DNA from: Papio anubis
Taxonomy: Eukaryota > Chordata > Mammalia > Primates > Cercopithecidae
Length of the DNA stretch: 64,000 bases
Direction of reading: 5' to 3'
Assembly (NCBI RefSeq): GCF_008728515.1
Contig: NC_044977.1
Coordinates: 8,517,501 to 8,581,500, forward strand
In this document: positions 47,848 to 59,945 of the stretch, piece by piece
Layout of the letters: every line of letters begins with the position of its first letter
How positions within the stretch are numbered: position 1 is the stretch's first letter
Program-made: the position numbers and the translations under genes
The notes under the pieces: generated by a model
What the model was told of the DNA's origin: nothing
The model's input: the letters and a program-made list of their open reading frames with translations, nothing else
Databases searched by the model: none

Positions 47848-49153
47848 ATGAATGATGGTTTCCATCTTCTTCCATGCACCTGCAAAGGACATGAACTCAT
47901 CCTATCTTATGGCTCCATAGTATTCCATGGTGTATGTGCCACATTTTCTTTATCCAGTCTATCACTGGTGGGCATTTGGGTTGGTTCCAAGTCTTTGCTA
48001 TTGTGAATAGTGCTGCAATAAACATACATGTGCATGTGTCTTTATATTAGAATGATTTATAATCCTTTAGGTATATACCCAGTAATGGGATTGCTGGGTC
48101 TAATGGCATTTCTGGTTCTAGATCCTTGAGGAATTGCCACACCATCTCCCACAATGGTTGAACTAATTTACACTCCCATCAACAGTGTAAAACCTTTCCT
48201 GTTTCTTCACATACTCTCCAGCATCTGTGGTTTCCTGACTTTTTAATGATCACCGTTCTAACTGGCATGAGATGATATCTCATTGTGGTTTTGATTTGCA
48301 TTTCTCTAATGACCAGTGATGATGAGCTTTCTTGCATATGTTTGTTGGCCACACAAATGTCTTCTTTTCAGAAGTGTCTGTTCATATCCTTCGACCACTT
48401 TTTGATGAGTTTGTTGTTGTTGTTGTAAATTTGTTTAAGTTCCTTGTAGAGTCTGGATATTAGCCCTTTGTCAGACGGATAGATTGCAAAAATTTTCTCC
48501 CATTCTGCAGGTTGCGTGTTCACTGTGATGATAATTTCTTTTGCTGTGCATAAGCACTTTCATTTAATTAGATCCCATTTGTCAATTTTGGCTTCTGTTG
48601 CCATTGCTTTTGGTATTTTAGTCATGAAGTCTTTGCCCATGCCTATGTCCTGAATGTTATTGCTTATGTTTTTTTCTAGGGTTTTTATGGTTTTACATCT
48701 TATGTTTAAGTCTTTAATCCATTGTGAGTTAATTTTTGTATAAGGTGTAAGGAAGGGATCCACTTTCAGTTTTCTTCATATGGCTAGCCAGTTTTCCCAA
48801 CACCATTTATTAAATGGGGAATCCTCTCTGCAAAAGCTTGTTTTTGTCAGATTTGTCAAAGATCAGATGATTGTAGATGTGTGGTGTTATTTCTGAGGAC
48901 TCTGTTCTGTTTCATTGGTTTATATATCTGTTTTGGTACCAGTACCATGCTGTTTTGGCTACTGTAGACTTTTAGTATAGTTTAAAGTCAGGTAGCGTGA
49001 TGCTTCCAGCTTTGTTCTTCTTGTTTAGGAGTGTCTTCACTATGTGGTCTCTTTTTTGTTTCCATATGAAATTTAAAGTAGTTTTTTTTCCTAATTCTGT
49101 GAAGAAAGCTAACTGTAGCTTGATGGTGATAACAATTGAATCTATATATTACT

Positions 49154-49633
49154 TTAGGCAGTATGGCCATTTTCATGATATTGATTCTTCCTATCCATGA
49201 GCATGGAATGTTTTTCCATTCTGTTAGTATCCTCCCTTATTTCCTTGAGCAGTGGTTTGTAGTTACCCTTGAAGAGGTCCTTCACATCCCTTGTAAGTTG
49301 GATTCCTAGATATTTTATTCTCTTTGTAGCAATTGTGAATGGGAGTTCACTCATCATTTGGCTCTCTGTTTGTCTGTTATTGGTGTATAGGAATGACTGT
49401 GATTTTTGCACATTGATTTTGCATCCTGAGACTTTGTTGAAGTTGCTTATCAGCTTAAAGAGTTTTTGGGCTGAGAATATGGGGTTTTCTAAATATACAA
49501 TCATGTCATCTGCAAACAGAGACAATTTGACTTCCCTCTTCCTATCTGAATACCCTTTATTTCTTTCTCTTACCTGATTACCCTGGCCAGAACTTACAAT
49601 ACTTTGTTGAATAGGAGTGGTGCGAGAGGGCAT
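49154..49633 (-). pseudogene. L1 ORF2 reverse-transcriptase catalytic segment remnant
   Basis: A 159-codon open stretch on the minus strand that contains KLSLFADDMIVYLENP. FADD is the L1 RT catalytic motif, and it is intact. NFNKVSGCKINVQKSQSFLY and DVKDLFKGNYKPLLKEI follow in the usual order. Immediately upstream the frame shifts into the fragment at 49594-49803 (DTRQGCPLAPLLFN). This is the best-preserved coding piece in the window, but its ORF is interrupted on both sides. Confidence 0.92.
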
Positions 49634-50196
49634 CCTTGTCTTGTGTCAGTTTTCAAAGGGAATGCTTCCAACTTTTGACCATTCATTATGTTATTGTCTG
49701 TGGATTTGTCATAAGTAGCTCTTACTATTTTGAGATATATTCCATCAATACCTAGTTTATTGAGGGTTTTTAGTATGAATTTTACTGAAGGCCTTTTCTG
49801 CATCTGTTGACATAATTATGTGGTGTTTGTCATTGATTCTGTTTATGTGATGAATTACATTTATTGATTTGCATATGTTGAACCAGACTTTCATCCCAGA
49901 GACAAAATCAGCGTGATCATGGTGGATAAGCTTTTTGATGTGCTGCTAGATTCAGTTTGCCAGTATTTCATTGACAATTTTTGCATCAGTGTTCATCAGG
50001 GACATTGGTCTGACGTTTTTATTTTTGTTGTGTCTTTGCCAGGTTTTTGTATCAGGATGATGTTGGCCTCTTAAAATGAGTTGGGAAGAGTCCCTCTTCT
50101 TCTACTGTTTGGAAGAGTTTCAGAATGAATGGTACCAGCTCTTCCTTGTACCTCTGGTAGAATTTGGTTGTGAATCCGTCTGGTCCTCAGGTTTTG

Positions 50197-50222
50197 TTTT
50201 TTTTTTTTTTTTTTTTTTTTTT
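50197..50222 (+). repeat. 26-T homopolymer inside L1 ORF2
   Basis: On the L1 coding strand this is an A-run grown from the short A tract in the 'ACCAAAAAAAGTCC' part of ORF2. It by itself shifts or disrupts the frame. Confidence 0.95.
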
Positions 50223-51134
50223 GGTTGTTAGGCTATTAATTACTGCCTCAATTTTGGAACTTGTTATTGGTCTATTCAGGGATTTGTCTTTTTCTTGGTT
50301 TAGTTTGGGAGGGTGTATGTGTCCAGGAATTTATCCATTTCTTCTAGATTTTCTAGTTTATTTGCATAGATGTGTTTACAGTATTCTCTGATGGTAGTTT
50401 GTATTTCTGTGGGATCAGTGGTGATCTCCTCTTTATCATTTTTATTGTGTCAATTTGATTATTTTCTCTTTTCTTCTTTATTAGTCTAGTTATTGGTCTA
50501 CCTATTTTGTTAATCTTAAAAAGCCAGCTCCTGGATTCATTGATTTTTTTGAAGGGTTATTCGTGTCTCTATCTCCTTCAGTTCTGCTATGATCTTAGCT
50601 ATTTCTTGTCTTCTGCTAGCTTTTGAATTTGTTTGTTCTTCGTTCTCTAGTTCTTTTAATTGTGATGTTAGGGTGCTGATTGAAGATCTCCTGTAGGCAT
50701 TTAGTGCTATAAATTTCCCTCTAAACACTACTTTAGCTGTGTCTCAGAGATTTTGGTATGTGTACTTTTGTTCTCATTGGTTTCAAAGAACTTAGTTTTT
50801 TTCTCCCTAATTTCATTATTTACCCAGTAGTCATTCAGGAGCAGGTTGTTCAATTTCCATGTGGTTGTGCGGTTTTGAGTGTGTTTCTTAATCCTGGGTT
50901 CTAATTTGATTGCACTGTGGTCTGAGAGATTGTTTGTTATGATTTCTACTACTTTGCATTTGCTGAGGAGTGTTTTTCTTCCAATTATGTGGTTGATTTT
51001 AGAATAAGTGCTATGTGGTGCTGAGAAAAATGTAGATTCTGTTGACATGGGGTGGAGAGTTGTGTAGATGTCTATTAGGTCTGCTTAGTCCAGAGATGAG
51101 TTCAAGTCCTGAATATCCTAGTTAATTTTCTGTC

Positions 51135-51652
51135 TCATTGATCTAATATTGATAGTGGGGTGTTAAAGTCTCCCACTATTATTGTGTGGGAATCTAAGTC
51201 TTTTTGTAAGTCTGTAAGAACTTGCTTTATGAATCTGGGTGCTCTTGTATTGGGTGCATATATATTTAGGATAGTTAACGTTTCTCGTTGCACTGATCTG
51301 TTTACCATTATGTAATGCCCTTCTCTGTCTTTTTTGATATTTGTTGGTTTAAAGTCTGTTTTATCGGAGACTAGGATTGCAACTCCTGCTTTTTTTTTTT
51401 CTTTCCATTTGCTTGGTAAATCTTCCTCCATCCCTTTATTTTGAGCCTATTTGTGTCTTTGCACATGAGATGGGTCTCTTGAATACAGCACACCAATGGG
51501 TCTTGACTCTTTATCCAATGTACCTGTCTGTGCCTTGTAATTGGGACATTTAGCCTGTTTACATATAAGGTAATATTTTTATGTGTTAATTTGATCCGGT
51601 CATTATGATGCTGGCTAGTTATTTTCCCCATTAGTTGATGCAGTTTCTGCAT
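51135..51652 (-). pseudogene. L1 ORF2 endonuclease remnant (two overlapping frames)
   Basis: 51371-51652 carries CCIQETHLMCKDTNRLKIKG and 51135-51431 carries GVAILVSDKTDFKPT and TIIVGDFNTPLSILDQ. QETHL (catalytic Glu) and GDFNTP (Asp/Asn) are both present, but a frameshift near 51400 in an A-rich tract separates them. Confidence 0.9.
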
Positions 51653-51806
51653 AGTTTCGGTGGTCTTTAAATTTTGGGTTGTTTTTGCAGTAGCTGGTAC
51701 CAGTTTTACCTTTCCATATTTACTGCTTCATTCATGAACTCTTGTAAGGCAGGTCTGGTGGTGACAAAATCTCTCAGTGTTTCCTTGCTGTAAAGGATTT
51801 TATTTC

Positions 51807-52564
51807 TCATTCAATTATAAAGCGTAGTTTGGCTGGATATGAAATTCTGGGTTGAAAATTATTTTCTTTAAGAATGTTGAATACTGGCCCCCACTGTCTT
51901 CTGGCTTGTAGGGTTTGCACTGAGAGATCTGTTCTTAGTCTGATGGGCTTCCCTTTGTGGGTAACCCGACCTTTCCCTCTGGCTGCCCTTAACATTTTTT
52001 CCTTCATTTCAACCTTGGTGAATCTGACAATTATGTGTCTTGGGGTTGCTCTTCTCAGGGTGTTCTTTGTGGTGTTCTCTGTATTTCCTGAATTTGAATG
52101 TTAGCCTGTCTTGTTAGGTTGGGGAAGTTCTGGATAATATCCTGAAGTATGTTTCCCAACTTGGTTCCATTCTCCCCACCATTTTCAGGTGCACCAATCA
52201 AAGGTAAGTTTGGTCTTTTCACATAGTCCCATATTTCTTGGAGGCTTCGTTTATTCCTTTTCATTGTTTTTTCTCTAATATTGTCTTCACACTTTATTTC
52301 ATTAAGTTGATCTTCAATTTCTAATATCCTTTCCTCTGCTTGACCGATTTAGATATCAATACTTGTATATGCTTCACGAAGTTCTCGTGCTGTGTTTTTC
52401 AGCTCCATCAGGTCATTTATGTTCTTCTCTAAACTGGTTATCCTAGTTAGCAATTCCTCTAACCTTTTATCAAGGTTCTTAGCTTCCTTTTCTTGGGTTA
52501 GAACACACTCCTTTAGCTCGGAGGAGTTTGTTATTACCCACTTTCTGGGGCCCACTTCTGTCAA
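51807..52564 (-). pseudogene. L1 ORF1 remnant in three frame pieces
   Basis: 52349-52564 has a coiled-coil-like KRLEELLTRITSLEKNINDL. 52055-52264 has QEIWDYVKRPNLPLIGAPE, typical of the ORF1p RNA-recognition domain. 51807-52007 has KEKMLRAARGKGRVTHKGKP, the C-terminal domain. They are in order on the minus strand but separated by stops and frameshifts. Confidence 0.9.
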
Positions 52565-53607
52565 TTCATCAAACTCATTCTCTGTCCAGTTTTGTTCCCT
52601 TGCTGGTGAGAAGTTGTGAATCTTTGGAGGAGAAGAGACATTCTTGTTTCTGGAATTTTCAGACTTCAGGCACTGTATTTTTTCTCATCTTCATGGATTT
52701 GTCTACCTTTGGTCTTTGCTGTCAGTGACATTTGGATGGAGTTTTTGCATGGTTGTCCTCTCTGTTGATGTTGATGCTATCACTTTCTGTTTGTTAGTTT
52801 TCCTTCTAACGGTCAGGCCCCTCTTCTGCAGGTCTACTGGAGTTTGCTTGGGTCCACTCCAGACCCTGTTTGCCTGGGTATCACCAGCGGAGGCTTCAGA
52901 ACAGCAAATATTGCTGCTTGCTCCGTCCTCTGGAATTTTTGTCCCAGAGGGGCACCCGCCTAAAGCCAGCCATAGCTCTCCTGTATTAGGTGTCTGTTGA
53001 CCCCTGCTGGGAGGTGTTTCCCCATCGGGAGGCACGGGGGTCAGGGACCCACTTGAGGAGGCAGTATGTGCCTTAGCAGAGCTCAAGCGCTGTGCTGGGA
53101 GATCTGCTGCTCTCTTCAAAGCTTGCAGGCAGGAACATTTAAGTCTCTTGAAGCGGCGACCACAGCTGCACCTTCCCCCAGGTGCTCTGTCCCAGGGCGA
53201 TGGGAGTTTTATCTATAAGCCCATGACTGGGACTGCTATCTTTCTTTTAGTGATGCTCTGACAACAGAGGAGGAATCTAGAGAGGCAGTCTGGTTACAGT
53301 GGCTTTGTGGTGCTGTGGTGCTCTCTGCCCAGTCCGAACTTCCCAGTGGCATTGTTTAGACTCTGAGGGAAAAACCGCCTACTCAAGCCTCAGTAATGGC
53401 GGGTGCCCCTCCCCACACCAAGCTCAAGTGTTCCAGGCCGACTTCCGACTACTGTGCTGGCAGCAAGAATTTCAAGCCAGTGGATTTTAGCTTGTTGGGC
53501 TCCATGGGGGTAGGATCTGCTGAGCAAGACCACTTGGCTCCCTGGCTTCAGTCCCTTTTCCAGGTGAGTGAATGGTTCTCTCTCGCTGTTGTTCCAGGGG
53601 GTAAAAC

Positions 53608-53637
53608 ACAAACAAACAAACAAACAAACAAACAAAA
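53608..53637 (+). repeat. (ACAA)n simple repeat in the L1 5' UTR
   Basis: About six AAAC units (ACAAACAAACAAAC...) arose inside the L1 5' UTR. The minus-strand ORFs that cross it show a VCLFVCLFV run for this reason. Confidence 0.95.
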
Positions 53638-54036
53638 ACTCCTGCAGATAGCTCAGTGTCTGCCCAAACAGCCACCCAGTTGTGTGCTTGAAATCCAGGG
53701 CCCTGGTGGTGTAGGCACCTGAGAGAATCTCTTGGTCTGCACATTGTGAAGATAGTAGGAAAAGCGTAGTATCTGGGCTGGATAGCACTGTCCATCACGG
53801 CACAGTCCCTCATGACTTCCCTTGGCTAGTGGAGGAGGTTCCCCGAACCCTTGCACTTCCTGGGCAATGCCCCACCCTGCTTCTGCTGGCCCTCCATGGG
53901 CTGCACCCACTGTCTAGCCAGTCTCAATGAGACAAACTAGGTACCTCAGTTGGAAATGCAGAAATCACCTGCCTTCTGCATTGGTGTCTCTGGGTGCTGC
54001 AGACCAGAGCTGTTCTTATTCGGCCATCTTGCCTGG

Positions 54037-54429
54037 GAAAATCTTTATAAAATTAAAATGTTAAAATTATTTTGCACATCATCAGAAAGCTTGTGTTATC
54101 TAATGGAAGCATTTATGTTATGTAATTAAACTGAAGTGTCAATATCATTTTAATTGTATTCACTCTTCGCACATGGTGAAATTTAGCATTGACTATCTAG
54201 CAAGAACCTCCAGAGTGAATTTTATACTAGAATAAAATTAACTTTAATTATATTGTCAAAGTCTCTTATAATTGTAATTTCCTTGTTGCATCAAATTTGA
54301 AGATAATGATTTAGATGCCACTGAAGGAAAACTGTTCAAACGAAAAATTTTTATTTTATATCGTTTATTATTTTTAATATTGAATGTTCCTAATCTTATA
54401 ATATTAAAGTGTTAAAAATGTCATTAGTG
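54037..54429. other. Non-genic AT-rich sequence flanking the L1
   Basis: No further element seen. Confidence 0.5.
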
Positions 54430-54890
54430 GTGTTATTTTAGTCCCACCCATTTCACTTTGTTCCATCTCAGACGTTACTGACAGGCTGCCCTCATATAGG
54501 CTGACAACTTCCTGTGACGCTCTCTGAGAGTGAACTTAGGCCTTTGGAATGCTCTGCCTGGGACTCCAAGAAGCTCAGAAATACCAGAGAATTAAAGCAC
54601 CAGAGAAAAGTTTCAAAATTATGCAATGAAGATTGGTGGATAAATACCCCTTCACCCTTCAGTATGATTCTGAGACATGCTTAACAAGGTTTCCACATTC
54701 CCAGTGGGGTCGAACCCCAGTTACCCACATCACTAAATCACTCATCCATGTACTTTCTTGCTTTTCCTCTCTTTCTTGTTGTCTCTATCCTCCTTTCCTT
54801 CACAGTTCCTTCTGGTATTACTTTTGAAACAATTATTTGCTCCCACCCCTTTTCTTAGGGTCTACATTTGAAGAATGGATAATACTATTC
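54430..54890. other. Unassigned block, possible old LTR fragment
   Basis: It is less AT-rich than its flanks. 'CACAGTTCCTTCTGGTATTACTTTTGAAACAATTATTTGCTCCCACCCC...CTTAGGGTCTACATTTG' resembles the 3' part of an old mammalian LTR-like repeat. I cannot name it and see no partner LTR. Confidence 0.35.
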
Positions 54891-55174
54891 TTGAAATATT
54901 GTTGGTCAATTTTTGAATCATTCAAAGACAAAATTAAACTCACCCTATATCATATGTAACACATTTGTACCCCAAAGACCATGCAAAATGGCATTAAAAC
55001 CATCTGAGTCAAACATGAAACATCTACCAATTAGATTTAACATTTAGAAGTATTATAGTAGTGAATCTCTTGAAATAAAATATTTGCATACAAGCATTAA
55101 AAGTTAATAAATTGAAGATTCTGAGTTACTCTATTATATATAGTGAGCTACAATGAATTTGAGTAATAAGTATA

Positions 55175-55577
55175 TGTACTAGTTTGCTCTTACATTGCTG
55201 TAAAGTAACAGCTGATACTGATTAATTTATAAAGTAAAAACGTTTAACTGGCTCATGGTTCTGCAGTATGTACCATGAAGTATGTTTGGGAAGACCTCAG
55301 GAAGCTTCCAATCATGGCAGAAGGCAAACGCAGGCGCCTTACATGGCAGGAGCCTGAGCAAGGGAGAGGGAGGGGGTAGTGCTACACACTTTTAAACAAC
55401 AAAATCTCACAAGAACTCACTCACTATTATCAGAAGAGCACCAAGAAGATGGTGCTAAACTATTCATGAGAAACCCACCCCCATGATTTAATTATCTCCC
55501 ACCAGGCCCCACCTTTAAAATTAGGAATAACAATCTGACATATGACTTCGGCAGGGACACAGATCCAAACCATATCA
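55175..55577 (-). mobile_element. Solo MaLR LTR (MST-like) with 5-bp target duplication
   Basis: It starts TGTACTAG and ends CCATATCA with the MaLR blocks TTTATAAAG, GCTCATGGTT, TACACACTTTTAAACAA and CCCCATGATTTAATTA in antisense. The 5 bp before (GTATA, 55170-55174) and after (GTATG, 55578-55582) are a near-match target duplication. No internal region or second LTR is present, so it is an LTR-LTR recombination product or was inserted that way. Confidence 0.9.
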
Positions 55578-56215
55578 GTATGTTAGAAAAACTTAAGAAA
55601 TAATAAGAAACCAAGCAATATTGAGGGAGTATCAAATCTAATATGTTCTCTGTTTACATTAGCAATTTTGAAAATTAAAGAGAAAGAGTGACATGGTAAG
55701 AATGGTAAAGTAAGAAATGCTAAAAAACAAATCTGTCCTTCCATAAAAGCGACAACAAATTCTGTCAAAATTCTCAGAATCAACTATTTCAGAATACTGG
55801 ATATTAACACACAAACTGCACCAATTAGGTGAATCTCTCAGTAAGAACAGTGAGCTTTTGGCATTTTAACCTACCTTGGTCTATCTTCCACACCTCAAGT
55901 CAGTGAATGGTCTTGAATAAAACAGCTCTAATTTCCAGTACAGGTATTGATTGTAGACAGCAGAACAGACTTCATTCACCATATATTTTTTAAAAGGGTA
56001 GTTGTTTCGGCCTGTCTGGTGGTTCCATGGAGGAAAGAATCAATTACTTTTATATTGCCTAACTCTGATCTCTCCTTGTGCTAAGGTGGGTACCCAGGGA
56101 GAATGTAATGAAAACAAAGTTTTACTTTTAGCTGTAATTTAAGTTCTGTGTAGGCAGGCAGTGAAGGGTAAGGTAGAGTTATAAACTGCCTGAATAAAGC
56201 TAAAGGAATGCCCCG

Positions 56216-56241
56216 ACACACACACACACACACACACACAC
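56216..56241 (+). repeat. (CA)n microsatellite
   Basis: About 13 perfect CA units within the L1M 5' region. Confidence 0.97.
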
Positions 56242-56280
56242 AGACGTGATTTGCAAAGAAAAAATAAAGGTTGGGGTGGG

Positions 56281-56322
56281 TTTTGGTTCTAAGAATTAAA
56301 AGTTTTGGTTCTAAGAATTAAA
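56281..56322. repeat. 22-bp tandem duplication
   Basis: TTTTGGTTCTAAGAATTAAA(AG) is present twice without mismatches, so the duplication is recent relative to the L1M that contains it. Confidence 0.95.
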
Positions 56323-58710
56323 ATAAAAAATCTGTTCAATCACTAGCTGAACATTAAGCTAATGAATCAGATATTTCAGAGTTCACACATGACCAAACAC
56401 AAAGAATTTTCAAATTTTGTCAAAAACGTCACTAAACATGCAATTGCAACAATCAGCAACAACAAACTCTGAGAAAAGAAAAAATTTACTTCCAGAGTTG
56501 AATACATAGTGTCTAGTTTTCAACAAATAAATTATAAGGCATGCAAAGAAACAAGAAAATATAACCCAAACATATATTTAACAGAAATTAACTAATTGCT
56601 ATAAAATAAGATGCTAATTGCAATCCCTAAGATAATTGCTAATAAAATAACTGAAATATAGAAAAAGAAACAAGTAATTTAAATGATATACTAGAAAACT
56701 ATATAGCACAAAAGAAAGCATCAATGAAGGAATTGAGAAGACAAAGGACATGAGGCATATAACAAACAAATTGCCATTTGACAGAAGTATTTTCTTATCT
56801 GTAGTTGTGCTAAATGTAAATTGACTAAATTTTCCAATAAAAAGGCAGAGATGAGCTAAATGAGAAAATATTACTCAATTATATGCTCTATAAGATATTT
56901 ATTTTAAATTTAAAAACACAGTAGGTTAAAAATAGAATGACAAAAAGATATTCCATGAAAACTGCAACCAAAAACGAGATGTACCAGCCACATTAATATC
57001 AAAATTAATAGATGTTTTGATAAAAAGTGGAGCAAGAAATAAAAAAGAATATTATATTAAAATAATAGAATCAGTATATCTGGGAAATGTAATAAATATA
57101 TAAGCCTTTAACAATAAAGCTCTAAAATAAATAAAATATTGACAGAATTGAAAGAAAAAATAGGCAGCTTAAAAGTAATGGTATAAGACTTAAGTACCTC
57201 ACTTTCGATAATAGATAGGGCAACTGGATAGAAAATAGAAATGAAATAAAAGACTTGAACACTATAAACCAACTGGTCGTAACTGGCAGTATTCCCTGTA
57301 TTGTTCCATAAGGAACACTTCTCTTATTAACAGACCAACATATATTCTTCCCAACTGCACATGAAATATTCTCCAGGAGAGACCAGTTGTTAGGCCACAA
57401 AAAGTCTCAATAAACTTTAAAACACTGAAATCATACAAACTATATTTACTAGCTGTCATAAAAATACAATAGAAGTCAATAACAGAAAGTAAGTTAGAAT
57501 ATTCAAAATTACGTGAAAATTTAAAACACATTCTTTAAAAACCACGGATCCAAGAAGAAATCACAAGGGAAATTAGAAAATATTGTTATATTAAGGCATA
57601 TGGAGACAAAACATGGCAAAACTTATGGTATACATGGAGTGCAGGGTCCAGTATCAATACTTGCACTAAAAACATAGAACCATCTAAAATTAATAAACTA
57701 ATATATAAAAGATGAGAAAACTAAGTCCAAACATAGCAGAAGGAGGGAAATAATACAGATCAGAAAATAATTACAAGTAATAAAGAGTAGTAAAACAATA
57801 GAGAACTTCTAAAATGCCAAGATTGCTTATTTTAAAAGATCAACAAAATTGACATCTTTACCCAAATTGAGCAAAAAATAAGATTGAATACTCAAATTAA
57901 TATGCTCAGAAATGAAAGTATAGAGCTTACTACTAACATTACAGAAATAATAAAAAAAAAATTCAGAGGATACTATAAAAATTGTATGCCAAAACATCAC
58001 GTAATCTAAATTAAACACACAAATTTCTAGAAATTCACAAACTAATAAAACTCAAGAAGAAATAGAAAATCTTAATAGAACTATAGCAAGTAAGAAAATT
58101 TAATTAGAAATCAAAACACTTTCAAAAAACATCAGGAGCAGATGTTTTCACTGGTGATTCTTATCAAATGTTTAAAGATCAATTACCACCATTCCTTCTC
58201 AAACTTTTCCAGACAACAAAAGAGGCAAAAACACTTCCTAATTCTTTCTGTGAGGCCAATATTATTCCGTATCAAAGAAAGATAAATACAACACAAGGGA
58301 AAAAAAAAACGGAGCAATATCTTCTATGAATATAGATGCCAAAATTCTCAAGAAAATACTAGTAAACCAAATATGGAAACCTTTTAAAATAATTGCATAC
58401 TATGATCTTATATGATTTATCGCAAAAGTGATTTTTACATAAAAATCAATATAGTACACTGTGTTAACAGAATTAAAGAAAATAACTATTATCTCAATAG
58501 ACACACAAAAGGAATTTAACAGGATCTGTATTATTTCATGCTAAAAACTCCACAAGTCAAGAATAAAAAATAAATTCTTCACCTGGATAAAGACACTGAA
58601 TAACCCACAGATAAAATACCATACTCTATTGTGCAATGCTGGAAGCTTTTTCCCTAATATACTAAGCAAGACAAGGATATCTACTTTTACCATTTCCATT
58701 CATTGTTATA

Positions 58711-58989
58711 TTGAAAGTTTTAGTCAGATCAACGAGGCTTAAAAAGGATAATAAAAGGCGTTCAAATTGTATAGAAAGAAAACTGAAACTGGACTCCTTC
58801 CTTACACCTTATACAAATATTAAATCAAGATGGATTAAAGACTTAACTGTAAAACCCAAAACTATAAAAACCCTAGAAGAAAATCTAGGCAATACCACTC
58901 AGGACATGATGCACTGGCAAATATTTCATGACAAAAATGCCAAAAGCAATTACAACAAAAGCAAAAACGGACAAGTGGGATCTAATTAA
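58711..58989 (+). pseudogene. Chimeric open stretch across an L1-in-L1 junction
   Basis: The first about 25 codons come from the old L1M and the rest (KLKLDSFLTPYTNIKSRWIKDL, KPKTIKTLEENLGNT) from the younger L1 ORF2 C-terminal region. The join is accidental and there is no reason to expect a product. Confidence 0.8.
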
Positions 58990-59945
58990 ACTAAAGAGCT
59001 TTTGCACATCAAAAGAAACTATCATCAGAGTTAATTGACAACCTACAAAATGGGAGAAAATTTTTGCAGTGTATCCATCTGACAAAAGTCTAATATCCAG
59101 ATTCTACAAGAAACTTAAACAAATTTATAACACTTCTCAAATGAAGGCATTGATGTAGCCAACAAACGTATGACAAAAAACTCAAAATCAAATCAAAACC
59201 AAAATGAGATATTGTCTCATGCCAGTCAGAATGGTGATAATTAAAAAGTCAAGAAACAACAGATGCTGGCAAGGCTGCTGAAAAATAGGAACACTTTTAC
59301 ACTGTTGGTGGGAATATAAATTAATTCACACACTGTGAAAGACAGTGTGGAAATTCCTCAAAGATCTAGAAGAAGATATGCCAACTGATCCAGCAATCTC
59401 ATTACTAGGTAATATACTAGGCATATTACCAAAGGAATGTAAGCTATTCCAGTATAAAGATACATGCATGCGTATGTTCACTGCAGCACTATTGACAATA
59501 GCAAAGACATGGAATCAACCTACATGTCCATCAACAGTAGACTGGATAAGTAAAAATGTGTAACATATACAGCATGAAATACTATGCAGCCATAAAAAAG
59601 GAACAAGATCATGTCTTTTGCAGGGTGTGGATGGCGCTGGAAGCCATTATCCTTAAGCAAACTGACGCAGGAACAGAAAGCCAAACACTGCATGTTCTCA
59701 CTTATAAGTGGGAGACGAATGATGAAACACATGGACATGTTGGGGACCAACATACACTGGGGCCTGTCAAGGACAGGGGAAGGGAAAGCATCAGGAAGAA
59801 AAGCTAATGGTTACTGGGATTAATACCTGGGTGATGGGTCTATCTGTGTAGCAAACTATCATGGCACATGTTTACCTGTGTAACAAACGTGCACATCCTG
59901 CACATGTACCCTGGAACCTAAAAGTTGATAAATTTTTCAAAAAGG
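58786..59945 (+). mobile_element. Younger 5'-truncated L1 nested in the L1M
   Basis: It starts in ORF2 at CTGAAACTGGACTCCTTCC and ends with a typical L1PA/PB 3' UTR (GTACCCTGGAACCTAAAAG) and an A/T-rich tail. AGAAAGAAAA (58771-58785 region) and GGAAGAAAA after the tail form a likely target-site duplication. Old L1M sequence resumes at about 59946. The ORFs at 59345-59563 and 59556-59823 are its decayed C-terminal ORF2 pieces. Confidence 0.88.

Larger units (their letters stand above)
47848..54036 (-). mobile_element. Primate L1 of about 6.2 kb, 5' UTR present, 3' end missing
   Basis: On the minus strand it reads 5' UTR (about 54036-52740, starting AGGCAAGATGGCCGAATAAG), ORF1 (about 52700-51735), ORF2 endonuclease (about 51650-50950), reverse transcriptase (about 50150-49200) and C-terminal region to 47848. 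There L1 identity stops within the last codons of ORF2; about 0.3 kb (ORF2 end and 3' UTR) and the poly(A) tail are absent. All ORFs have stops and frameshifts. The 5' UTR type suggests an intermediate-age L1PA element; its subfamily is not certain. Confidence 0.92.

Noticed and set aside
52644..53119. Overlapping 118- and 138-codon ORFs on opposite strands
   Set aside because: Both are in the L1 5' UTR, which is GC-rich enough to give long chance ORFs.
53160..53900. CpG island or gene promoter
   Set aside because: GC-rich only because of the L1 5' UTR; no independent unmethylated-island-like CpG density or first exon.
53390..53910. Several ORFs above 100 codons on both strands
   Set aside because: L1 5' UTR again; the VCLFVCLFV-type run comes from the AAAC simple repeat.
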